Source: Negativicutes bacterium UBA1444
GTDB lineage: Bacteria > Bacillota > Negativicutes > UBA1444
NCBI GenBank assembly: GCA_002329525.1
Contig: DCTI01000130.1
Coordinates: 1,292 to 13,129 of the forward strand
Direction of reading: 5' to 3'
Length of the DNA: 11,838 bases
The notes below the pieces were generated by a model. It made no database searches. It was given only the letters and a program-made list of their open reading frames with translations, and was not told where the DNA came from. Positions 1 to 7,820 of the stretch are shown here, one piece after another. Position 1 is the first letter of the stretch; each line of letters opens with the position of its first letter. Made by a program: the position numbers and the translations under genes.

Positions 1-1
1 C

Positions 2-2431
2 GGCTGGCGGCTGGATGTGGTGGACGAGCTGCCGGGAGAATTCGTGCAGGAAATGTATCGGGAACTGAAGCAGGAGGATCCGCAGGCCGTGCTGATCGGC
101 GAGGTCTGGGAAGATGCCTCGCGCAAGGAAAGCTATGGGGTGATGCGGGAGTATCTGCTGGGCCGGGAGCTGGATTCGGTCATCAATTATCCATTCCGCT
201 CCGCCGTGATCGATTTTCTTACCGGCCGTTGCGATGCCGACCTGGCGTTGCGCCGCCTGGCCAGCCTCAGCGAAAACTATCCGGCTGTCTACTTCTATTC
301 GACCATGAATGTACTGGGCACGCATGATGTTCCGCGCATCCTGACACTACTCGGCGATGCCCCGCCGGCTGAAACGATGACCAAATTGGAACAGGCCCGG
401 TTTCAACTGACGCCCGCCGCTCGCGAAACCGCAGTGGCGCGCCTGAAGCTGGCGGCGCTGATTCAGTTCGCTTCTCCCGGGGTACCCTGCGTATATTACG
501 GGGATGAGGCCGGAGCGGAAGGACACAGCGATCCCCAGAACCGCCGGCCGTTTCCCTGGGGTGACGAAGTCCGGGAATTGACGGAGTGGTATCGGGCACT
601 GTCGGAATGGCGGCAGAAGGAACCGGTTTTGCGAACCGGCCGCTGGATTCCCCTGTCGGCCGGTCCGGATATCTTCGCTTTCGGCCGTCGCACCGACGCC
701 GGTCGGGATGGGCTCGACGAGATTCGTACGGACACGGCGGTGCTGGTGTTCGTGAATCGCAGTGCGCGGATTGTGGAATGGCTGATCGACGTTTCGCCGG
801 TTTGCGCCGGACCGCTGCGCGAAATCTTCGGCCCGGGGCAGACTGTACATTTTCCCGATGAGAAAGGCCTGCTGCCGGTCACGCTGGCCCCGTACTCTTC
901 ACAAGTCCTGAAGGCGACGGTCCATCCGATGTTCGCTGATCGCTGCGCCGGCATTTTGCTGCACCCGACTTCGCTGCCCGGCCCTTACGGAATTGGTGAT
1001 TTGGGACCGGCGGCGTATGCTTTCGTCGACTGGTTGGCGGCGGCCGGACAGTCTCTTTGGCAGATTTTACCGTTGACCCCGGTGGACGAGACGGGTTCGC
1101 CCTATCAAAGTTCATCGGCTTTCGCCGGAAATCCGCTGTTGATTTCGCCGGAGGCGTTGCTGGCCGAGGGACTTTTGCCCGATTGCACTCCCCCGGCAGG
1201 ACTTTGCGCCGAAAAGGTGGAATATGGGAAAATAGCGGCGTGGAAGATGGCGTTGCTGCGAACCGCCTACGAGCAATTCCGGCGACGGCCGTTCCCGGAG
1301 ACATATTGCAAATTCTGTGACGAAGCCGGCGGATGGCTTGACGAATATGCCTTGTTCATGGCCCTGAAAGAGCATCATGCGGGGGCGGCATGGACGGAAT
1401 GGGAGCCGGGGGCCGCTCAGCGCGAGCCGGAAATGTTGCGGCGGGCGCGAGTGGAGCTGGCGGCGGAAATCGAGTTTCACAGGTTCGTGCAGTATGTGTT
1501 TTTCGAGCAATGGCAAAGCCTGCATCGACATGCCGCCACGAAGGGAATCCGGATTGTCGGCGACCTGCCGATCTTTGTCGCCCATGACAGCGCGGATGTC
1601 TGGGCTTTTCCCCATTTATTCGCGCTGGACAAACATGGCCGGCCCCGGACCCGCGCCGGCGTGCCGCCGGACTATTTCAGCCGCACGGGTCAGCTCTGGG
1701 GAAATCCCCACTACGATTGGGAACGGCACCGGGCGGACGATTACGCCTGGTGGGTGCAACGTCTCCGCTGGCTGTTCCGGTTGGTGGATGTGGTGCGAAT
1801 TGACCATTTCCGGGGGTTTGAGGCTTTCTGGGAAATTCCACCTCGGGTCAAAACCGCAGTTCATGGCCAGTGGGTGAAAGGACCGGGCCGGCACTTTTTC
1901 GACGCGTTGGTGCGTCAACTGGGCGAAAGCCCGATTGTGGCGGAAGACTTGGGCGTAATCACTGACGAAGTGGTAAAATTAAAAGAAGCTTACTTTTTCC
2001 CTGGCATGATGATCATGCCGTTCGAAATCTGGCCGGAATCGGCGGGAAACGGAGAATTCCACCTGCCGAAACCGCAACCCAATACTTTTTTCTATACCGG
2101 CACGCATGACAATGACACGCTGCTGGGATGGCTGCAGTTTGTCCAGACCTGGCAGCCGGTACTATATGCGGGTGCGTTGACCTACGCTAATGCGGCCTCG
2201 GATGTCCCCTCCGAACAATTGGCCAGAATGTTGGTGGTCCGGGTTCTGGACAGCGAAGCCCGGGTCGCCGTGATCCCCAGCCAGGACTGGCTGGGGCTCG
2301 ATACCAGCGCCCGAATGAATCTGCCGTCCACGGCCAAGGGCAACTGGGTCTGGCGTTTGTCCGGCGATGAACTGACTTCCGCTTTGGCGGCAGAAATACG
2401 GCGGTTGGTGCAGTCTGCCCAACGCTTATGA
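2..2431 (+). CDS. malQ: GH13 alpha-glucan hydrolase / GH77 4-alpha-glucanotransferase fusion (5' end missing)
   Basis: The frame is already open at the left edge, so the N-terminus lies outside. The first part is the second half of a GH13 barrel, closest by eye to neopullulanase/cyclomaltodextrinase types. It shows GWRLDVVDE with the nucleophile Asp at 14-16, IGEVW with the acid/base Glu at 101-103, GTHD with the third acid Asp at 326-328, and DPQNRRPFPW near 530. A beta-sandwich-like stretch follows to about 925. From Met 929 there is a complete GH77 enzyme of about 500 residues, the usual MalQ length. It has RIDHFRG (nucleophile Asp 1802-1804), VAEDLG (acid/base Glu 1943-1945) and GTHDND (Asp 2108-2110). 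All catalytic residues in view are intact, and no stop or ribosome binding site separates the halves. Inferred role: the hydrolase cuts branched or cyclic alpha-glucans and MalQ disproportionates the maltodextrins, probably in the cytosol. GH77 is certain; the GH13 subfamily is not. Confidence 0.93.
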   Translation, partial: GWRLDVVDELPGEFVQEMYRELKQEDPQAVLIGEVWEDASRKESYGVMREYLLGRELDSVINYPFRSAVIDFLTGRCDADLALRRLASLSENYPAVYFYSTMNVLGTHDVPRILTLLGDAPPAETMTKLEQARFQLTPAARETAVARLKLAALIQFASPGVPCVYYGDEAGAEGHSDPQNRRPFPWGDEVRELTEWYRALSEWRQKEPVLRTGRWIPLSAGPDIFAFGRRTDAGRDGLDEIRTDTAVLVFVNRSARIVEWLIDVSPVCAGPLREIFGPGQTVHFPDEKGLLPVTLAPYSSQVLKATVHPMFADRCAGILLHPTSLPGPYGIGDLGPAAYAFVDWLAAAGQSLWQILPLTPVDETGSPYQSSSAFAGNPLLISPEALLAEGLLPDCTPPAGLCAEKVEYGKIAAWKMALLRTAYEQFRRRPFPETYCKFCDEAGGWLDEYALFMALKEHHAGAAWTEWEPGAAQREPEMLRRARVELAAEIEFHRFVQYVFFEQWQSLHRHAATKGIRIVGDLPIFVAHDSADVWAFPHLFALDKHGRPRTRAGVPPDYFSRTGQLWGNPHYDWERHRADDYAWWVQRLRWLFRLVDVVRIDHFRGFEAFWEIPPRVKTAVHGQWVKGPGRHFFDALVRQLGESPIVAEDLGVITDEVVKLKEAYFFPGMMIMPFEIWPESAGNGEFHLPKPQPNTFFYTGTHDNDTLLGWLQFVQTWQPVLYAGALTYANAASDVPSEQLARMLVVRVLDSEARVAVIPSQDWLGLDTSARMNLPSTAKGNWVWRLSGDELTSALAAEIRRLVQSAQRL

Positions 2432-2432
2432 C

Positions 2433-2440
2433 AAGGAGGT
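2433..2440 (+). promoter_or_regulatory. Ribosome binding site of the DUF2225 gene
   Basis: AAGGAGGT lies immediately after the upstream TGA and 6 bases before ATG 2447. It is a near-perfect anti-16S match that fixes the start and suggests strong translation from a transcript shared with the upstream gene. Confidence 0.85.
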
Positions 2441-2446
2441 ACCCCT

Positions 2447-3145
2447 ATGCCGGATCCATTGTATCAAGTGGAAAAAGTCTGCCCCATTTGTGAGCAGAAG
2501 TTCAAGTTGACGAAAACCCGGGGGCAGGCGATCGCCGTTTCCACCGATACGGATTTTTGCACTCATTTCAAGGATTTGAATCCTTCCTACTACACGATCT
2601 GGGTTTGTCCCCACTGCGGATTTGCCGCCCATGAGGAAAGGTTCTTCACGCTCTTGGAAAGCGCCCGTCAGAAACTGAAAAAATTTTTGGAAGGCCGCGA
2701 GGTGAATCTGGATCTCAGTGGTGTCCGTAGCTGGGATCAAGCGGTGACAGCCTATAAGCTGGCAATTTTCTACGCCTCGATGGTGCATTTGCCGGCCAGC
2801 CACATTGCCAGTCTGGAACTGCGATTGGCCTGGCTGTACCGCGAAAAAGGCATGGCTGCCGAGGAGACGGCCATGATGAAACGGGCCGTGGAAGGTTACA
2901 AGGAAGCCTATATGCGCGAGCAGACGCCGATCGGCAACCTGACGGAAGTCACCCTGACCTACCTGATCGGGGAGCTATTACGCCGTATCGGCCACTATGA
3001 CGAATCGTTGACGTATCTTTCCCGGGTGGTCGGCAATCCTCAGGCCAAAAATGAAAAGCGGGTCCTGGAAATGGCCCGGGACGCCTGGCAAGAGGTGCGG
3101 GATCTCAAAAAGGCGGCGGAAGCGCCGGCTAACGGGGCGGAATAA
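2447..3145 (+). CDS. DUF2225 family zinc-ribbon protein
   Basis: This 232-residue protein has an N-terminal zinc-ribbon-like part. CPIC (Cys12, Cys15) and CPHC (Cys54, Cys57) form two metal-binding knuckles, and Cys38 and His40 between them could also be ligands. The rest (about 75-225) is amphipathic and helical with TPR-like character, including paired segments around residues 110-150 and 165-200. There is no signal peptide or membrane segment, so it should be cytosolic. The layout and length match the DUF2225 proteins common in Bacillota, whose function is not established to my knowledge. It sits 15 bp after malQ and 18 bp before sbcD, so it is probably co-transcribed with both. A scaffold role is possible from the repeats, but no specific activity can be assigned. 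Confidence 0.85.
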   Translation: MPDPLYQVEKVCPICEQKFKLTKTRGQAIAVSTDTDFCTHFKDLNPSYYTIWVCPHCGFAAHEERFFTLLESARQKLKKFLEGREVNLDLSGVRSWDQAVTAYKLAIFYASMVHLPASHIASLELRLAWLYREKGMAAEETAMMKRAVEGYKEAYMREQTPIGNLTEVTLTYLIGELLRRIGHYDESLTYLSRVVGNPQAKNEKRVLEMARDAWQEVRDLKKAAEAPANGAE

Positions 3146-3151
3146 ATTGCC

Positions 3152-3156
3152 GGAGG
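3152..3156 (+). promoter_or_regulatory. Ribosome binding site deciding the sbcD start
   Basis: GGAGG lies 7 bases before ATG 3164. A TTG at 3158 in the same frame is too close to this site to be used, so ATG 3164 is preferred. Confidence 0.75.
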
Positions 3157-3163
3157 ATTGGAC

Positions 3164-4306
3164 ATGAGAATGCTCCATACATCGGATTGGCACCTGGGGC
3201 GCCTGTTTTTCGGTGAATCGCTGACCGAAGAGCAGGCGACTCTTTTGCGGGAATTTGTGGCGGCGGCGAAGGATCTTCGACCGGATGTCATTTTGATTGC
3301 CGGGGATGTATACGACCGCAGCGTTCCACCCGCCGACGCAGTGGAACTGTTGGATGAAGTATTGGCCCGGTTGGTCCTGGAAGCCGGGTTTCCGGTTCTG
3401 ATGATCTCAGGCAACCACGACAGCGGCAAGCGCTTGGCATTCGGCAACCGCTTTTTTGACCGTAGCCGTCTCCATGTCTGCTCCGCCGTTTTTCCCGGCG
3501 CCGTCCGGTTGGCGGATGCCTGGGGTCCGGTGGACTTCATGCTGCTTCCCTACGCCGATACGGAAACGGTTCGCCTGGAGTTGGACGCCGACGATCTGGC
3601 GGACGCCGACGCGGCGATCGGTCGCCGGCGGAAAGCCTGGACGCCGCCTGTCGGCGGTGGCAACCGGACCGTAGCCCTGGCGCACGCCTTTTTGGCCGGC
3701 GGAAAACCCTCGGAATCGGAACGACCGCTGAGTGTGGGTGGAACCGGCGCGGTCGCTACGGGACATTTTGACGGATTTCATTACACGGCCATGGGCCATT
3801 TGCACCGGCCGCAGTTGATCGCTGGCGGGCGGCTGGCCTACAGCGGTTCGCTCATGAAATATTCGTTTGATGAAGCCGGGCAGGACAAGGGCTTTTATTT
3901 TGTGGAGATGGATGGCGCGGGGAACCTGCGTCAAGAGTTTTTGCCGCTGCGGCCCCGGCGGGATGTCCGGGTGGTTGCCGGCAGCTTCCAGGATCTGATG
4001 AAGGGCGCGGCGGGCGGCAATCCGGACGACTACCTGAGCATCACCCTGCTGGACGAGGCGCCGGTCATTCAGGCCATTCAACGGCTGCGCAACGTCTACC
4101 CGAACACCATGGAAATCAGCTACCGCTATCAACAGGAAGCACTGGCCCTGTCGCCGGCGCAGCGCTCGGACAGCTCTTCCCGCAGCGCTTTGGAATTATT
4201 TGAAACCTTTGCGGAATGGTCGGTCCAAAAATCGCTGACAGCGCCGCAACGGGAAATCATGGCCAAGTTATTGACCGATGCGGTCGGCGGGGGAGGCAAC
4301 GAATGA
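3164..4306 (+). CDS. sbcD: Exonuclease subunit SbcD (Mre11-type nuclease)
   Basis: This is the metal-dependent phosphoesterase subunit of SbcCD, which with SbcC trims DNA ends and opens hairpins and protein-blocked ends in the cytoplasm. The protein has 380 residues, normal for the family. Dinuclear-metal motifs appear in the expected order: SDWHLG (Asp8, His10), AGDVYDR (Asp48), SGNHDS (Asn84, His85), AHAF (His174) and GHLHRPQ (His212, His214). The C-terminal third (from about 255) is the capping region used for DNA and SbcC contact. The start is ATG 3164, which places SDWH at the usual distance from the N-terminus. The stop overlaps the sbcC start by 4 bases (ATGA), pointing to translational coupling and matched amounts of the two subunits. 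No key residue is missing. Confidence 0.96.
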   Translation: MRMLHTSDWHLGRLFFGESLTEEQATLLREFVAAAKDLRPDVILIAGDVYDRSVPPADAVELLDEVLARLVLEAGFPVLMISGNHDSGKRLAFGNRFFDRSRLHVCSAVFPGAVRLADAWGPVDFMLLPYADTETVRLELDADDLADADAAIGRRRKAWTPPVGGGNRTVALAHAFLAGGKPSESERPLSVGGTGAVATGHFDGFHYTAMGHLHRPQLIAGGRLAYSGSLMKYSFDEAGQDKGFYFVEMDGAGNLRQEFLPLRPRRDVRVVAGSFQDLMKGAAGGNPDDYLSITLLDEAPVIQAIQRLRNVYPNTMEISYRYQQEALALSPAQRSDSSSRSALELFETFAEWSVQKSLTAPQREIMAKLLTDAVGGGGNE

Positions 4307-7300
4307 AACCTCTGTATCTGGAAGTTCGGGCCTTCGGACCTTATGCCGGTGTTCAGGCCATTGACTTCGCCGAATTGCGCGATTACCGTTTTTTCCTGAT
4401 TCACGGTCCGACCGGATCCGGCAAGACTTCCCTGCTGGATGCGATTTGTTATGCCCTCTACGGCGATACCAGCGGCAAAGTGCGCAGCGGTGAGAGCATG
4501 CGCAGCGACTATTCCGGCGACACGGAAAGCACGGAAGTGACTTTCGACTTCGCCGTCGGGGCAAACCGATATCGGGTCCGGCGTTCGCCCCGGCAATGGC
4601 TGGCCCGGAAACGCGGCGCCGGCAGCCTGGTGGAAGTCGGCGAGTCCGCCTGCCTGTTCCGGATCGACGAAGCTCGGCGGGAAACGGCGGTGCTGGCGGA
4701 AAAGTCCCAGCGAGTGACGGCGGAGGTGCAAAGCATCCTCGGTTTTCGCAGTGACCAGTTCCGCCAGGTCGTGCTGCTGCCGCAGGGGGATTTTCGCCGC
4801 TTGCTGCTGGCGGATTCAGGGGAACGGCAGGACATTATGCAAACGCTGTTCCGGACCGAATATTATGGGGTCGTCGAACAACGCCTGAAGGAGGCGCTGA
4901 AGGAATGGACGGACCGATACACGGAGCTGGCCGCCAAATTGCAGGAATTGCAGAATCTGGCCGGGGTATCGGATTTGGCGGGCCTGCAACAGCAAATCAC
5001 GAGCGACGAGGCCAGTCTGGAGAATTTGCGGCGGCAGACCGACGCGGCGGCGAACGCGGCGGCGCAAGCCCGGCAAACTTTGGCGGCGGCGCAGCTGGCC
5101 CGGCAGGTTCTCGATGAACGGGAGCAGGCGCAGACGGCATTTGCCGCGCTGCAATCCGAACGTCCCGCCGTCGACGACCGGCGCGGCGAACTGCTGCGGG
5201 CGCAGCGGGCGGCGGAAGCGGAAGGTGCGGTGACGCTCGCCCGGGAACGTTGGCAGGACCAGGAAACCGCAACCGCCCTTTGGCAAGGATCGGCGGCGGA
5301 ACGGGAAAAGGCGGCCGCCCGCCGGGAAGCGGCGGCAGGCGAATGGGAAATGATCCGTCGGCGCGAACCGGAACTGGAGCTGTTGGCGCAGGAGAAAAAA
5401 CGACTGGCGGACATTGGCGGCCGCAGCCAGGCCTTGGCCCAGGCGCTGGCGGATGCCCGGAGTCAGCGCGAGACAGCGCTGGCGGCCGCCGCCGACCTCC
5501 GGAAGGCCGACGAGGCGCTGGCGGCGCTGCAGCAATCACTGACCGAACTACAGGAACGGGAAGAAAGAGCGACCCGGCTGGGCGCCGAAGCCATCGGCCG
5601 TGAGGCCGCCTGCCGGCAATGGCAGACTGTTTCGGAAAACCGGGAAAAGCTCGACCGGATCCAGGTCGAGCTGACCGGCGCGGCAACAGCGTTTCAGACG
5701 GCGTCAACCGCCACGGCGGCTACACGGGCCTCTTGGGAAATAGCCAAAAATGATCTGGAAATTCTGCAAAGCAAGTGGGAACAGGGACAGGCGGCGCTGT
5801 TGGCGGCCGGCCTCACTGCCGGGCAGCCTTGTCCGGTTTGCGGTTCTCCGCACCATCCGGCCCCGGCCGGGTCCGGTGGCCAGCTGCCGGATCCGACGGA
5901 ATTGCGCCGAACTAAAACGACTGTCGAAAAATTGGCGCAAGAGACTGAACAAGCCCGGCAACGCGAGTACGCGGCCCAGTCGGCCCGGGACGCGCTGGTG
6001 CAACGCCGGCAGCTGCTGGCGGCGGAATTGGGCGAGTACGGGCAATGGTCGGCGCCACGTTGTCGGCAGGCGCTGGCAGATGCCCGGCAAACTTGGGAAG
6101 TCGCCGTTCAGGCCCAGACGGCGGCGACAGGGTTGAAAAAACAGCGGGAGCAAAGTCGGCAGCAACTGGAGAAGCTGCAAGCGGAACGGAATTTGCAGGA
6201 GCAGAACCGAACGGCGGCGGAATCCCAGGCCCAGGCCGCGGCGGCGGTGGCACGGGAACGTCAGGCGGCGGTTCCTGACGAATATCGGGATGCCGCCGTG
6301 TTGGCACAGGCTATGCAAACGGTTCAGGCGCGGATCACGGATTTGAGCCGTCTGCTTGAAACTGCGCAGCGGCAGGCGACAGAGGCGGCGGAGGTGCTGG
6401 CGAAAGCGAACGCGCAGGAGGAAGAGCGACGGCTGGCGTTGGCGCGGGCCCGGGAAAACTGGGCTCAGGCAGTTGCGGCGAAACAACTGCGACTGCATTC
6501 GCTGGGCTTTGACGGCGAAGAAGATTATCAGTCGGCTGTTCGGCCGGCGGCCACCCGCAGTGTGTGGGATCAAGCCGTCCGGGATTTTGACAACCGCCTG
6601 TCGGCGGCCGCCGAGCGATTGGGGCGGGCCGAACTCGCCGCCGGCCGGATTGACGAACAGCCGGATGTCGATGGCCGCGAGGCTGCTTATGCGGCGGCGA
6701 CGCAACGGGAACAGGAATTGCGCGTCGCCATGGCCCGAATTCAGGATAGACTACAATTGCAGCGCGGCCAGGCGGAACGGTTCGCCGAGCTGCAAACGGG
6801 GCAACAAGAGGCGGAAGAAATGCATTCGCTGTATTCCGGCCTCTGGGAAATTGCCGCCGGCCGTTTTACCGGTGTCAGCTTTGAACGCTATGTGTTGGGC
6901 TTCCTGCTCGATGAGGTCAACCTGCATGCCAACTTGCGGCTGAAGGAGATGACGCGGGGGCGTTACCAGTTGAGGCGGAAAGAGGAGCGGGACGACAAGC
7001 GCCGGGGCGCCGGCCTGGACCTGGAAATCCTGGACGGCTATACCGGGGAGGCGCGGCCGGTCCAGACTCTTTCAGGTGGAGAAACTTTCCTGGCGTCCCT
7101 GTCGCTGGCCCTGGGTCTGGCCGATGTGGTGCAGGCCCGTGCCGGCGGGATCTATTTAGAAACGTTGTTTGTCGACGAAGGATTCGGGACGTTGGACACG
7201 GAAGCGCTGGATCTGGCGCTCAAGGCACTGATCGATTTGCAGCAGGGCGGCCGTCTGGTGGGAATCATTTCCCATGTGCCGGAACTGAAAGAGCGGATCA

Positions 7301-7362
7301 ATGCCCGTCTGGAAATAATGCCGACGCAACGCGGCAGCCGGGCGGAATTTCATATCGGTTGA
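4303..7362 (+). CDS. sbcC: Exonuclease subunit SbcC (Rad50-type SMC ATPase)
   Basis: This is the ATPase partner of SbcD. It has 1019 residues from ATG 4303, which has GGAGG at 4292-4296. An upstream in-frame GTG or TTG would run into sbcD and precede the conserved N-terminus (KPLYLEVRAFGPY), so it is rejected. The N-terminal ATPase lobe has the Walker A motif GPTGSGKT at 35-42 and a Q-loop region near VVLLPQGDFRRLL. Two long Ala/Gln/Arg/Glu-rich coiled-coil arms (about 190-500 and 525-850) flank a zinc hook, CPVC at residues 510-513. The C-terminal lobe has the ABC signature LSGGE (923-927), Walker B FVDE (956-959), the D-loop GFGTLD (960-965) and a switch His in IISHV. The symmetric arm lengths around CPVC support an intact Rad50 architecture. 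The short coding overlap with sbcD is the usual arrangement. Confidence 0.97.
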   Translation: MKPLYLEVRAFGPYAGVQAIDFAELRDYRFFLIHGPTGSGKTSLLDAICYALYGDTSGKVRSGESMRSDYSGDTESTEVTFDFAVGANRYRVRRSPRQWLARKRGAGSLVEVGESACLFRIDEARRETAVLAEKSQRVTAEVQSILGFRSDQFRQVVLLPQGDFRRLLLADSGERQDIMQTLFRTEYYGVVEQRLKEALKEWTDRYTELAAKLQELQNLAGVSDLAGLQQQITSDEASLENLRRQTDAAANAAAQARQTLAAAQLARQVLDEREQAQTAFAALQSERPAVDDRRGELLRAQRAAEAEGAVTLARERWQDQETATALWQGSAAEREKAAARREAAAGEWEMIRRREPELELLAQEKKRLADIGGRSQALAQALADARSQRETALAAAADLRKADEALAALQQSLTELQEREERATRLGAEAIGREAACRQWQTVSENREKLDRIQVELTGAATAFQTASTATAATRASWEIAKNDLEILQSKWEQGQAALLAAGLTAGQPCPVCGSPHHPAPAGSGGQLPDPTELRRTKTTVEKLAQETEQARQREYAAQSARDALVQRRQLLAAELGEYGQWSAPRCRQALADARQTWEVAVQAQTAATGLKKQREQSRQQLEKLQAERNLQEQNRTAAESQAQAAAAVARERQAAVPDEYRDAAVLAQAMQTVQARITDLSRLLETAQRQATEAAEVLAKANAQEEERRLALARARENWAQAVAAKQLRLHSLGFDGEEDYQSAVRPAATRSVWDQAVRDFDNRLSAAAERLGRAELAAGRIDEQPDVDGREAAYAAATQREQELRVAMARIQDRLQLQRGQAERFAELQTGQQEAEEMHSLYSGLWEIAAGRFTGVSFERYVLGFLLDEVNLHANLRLKEMTRGRYQLRRKEERDDKRRGAGLDLEILDGYTGEARPVQTLSGGETFLASLSLALGLADVVQARAGGIYLETLFVDEGFGTLDTEALDLALKALIDLQQGGRLVGIISHVPELKERINARLEIMPTQRGSRAEFHIG

Positions 7363-7407
7363 TGTCGGGTGGTAACCCTGACCTGATCCTGAGGGGGAGG
7401 GAAAACG

Positions 7408-7803
7408 ATGCGGCTGCGAACGGCACAGACACTGACGGAAGTACTCCACAACATCATCCACTTTAATGGTGACTTTGGCCGGGACGGCAGGGTGGCGCCC
7501 CGCCTGGCCCTGTTTCGCCACTGGTATTATGTCCCGTTGCTGGATCTGTTCGGTCCGGAAAAATTCATCGGCCATGTGGAGCACTGCGATGAGCAGGCGA
7601 AGCCGTTGTCGGTCGATGATTATTTGGCGCATGCGGATCTTCTGGACAATCTTGATCCCCAACCGACCCTGCGCGAATGGTTCCGCCCCGTGACGGATGA
7701 GGAAGCCTTCCGCCTGCGGCTGGAGCTGGCCTATGTCCTCGGCAAACAGGGACGGGAACCAAACGACCTGATCTATATGTATATTTTGAAAGAATCTTTG
7801 TAG
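7408..7803 (+). CDS. Unrecognised 131-residue protein between sbcC and lytS
   Basis: I do not recognise this family. The start is ATG 7408, preceded by the purine-rich GAGGGGGAGG (7391-7400). No other strong start lies nearby, and codon use resembles its neighbours, so it is probably a real gene. The product is a soluble, somewhat acidic protein with no signal peptide, membrane segment, Cys pair or nucleotide-binding motif. Visible landmarks are an aromatic patch RHWYYVPLLDLFG (about 37-49), a His/Asp/Glu-rich segment (about 55-80) and a helical C-terminus. It lies 45 bp after sbcC and 17 bp before lytS, so it is likely co-transcribed with both. Its stop codon is part of the only ribosome-binding-like sequence before lytS. 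A small adaptor or regulatory role would fit the size, but nothing in the sequence shows it. Confidence 0.75.
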   Translation: MRLRTAQTLTEVLHNIIHFNGDFGRDGRVAPRLALFRHWYYVPLLDLFGPEKFIGHVEHCDEQAKPLSVDDYLAHADLLDNLDPQPTLREWFRPVTDEEAFRLRLELAYVLGKQGREPNDLIYMYILKESL

Positions 7804-7820
7804 GAGACCTTCATTAGAGT

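Noticed and set aside
929-2431. A separate malQ gene starting at ATG 929
   Set aside because: No stop codon separates it from the GH13 part and no ribosome binding site precedes the ATG, so a fused product is the better reading, though internal initiation cannot be excluded.
5704-6705. A 333-codon minus-strand open frame opposite the sbcC coiled coil
   Set aside because: Its Arg/Pro/Leu-rich low-complexity translation mirrors the repetitive Ala/Gln/Arg codons of SbcC. No motif or start signal supports it.
7377-7392. Three copies of CCTGA before the unknown 131-residue gene
   Set aside because: Five-base units over 16 bp are easily due to chance, and no larger repeat or symmetric operator surrounds them.
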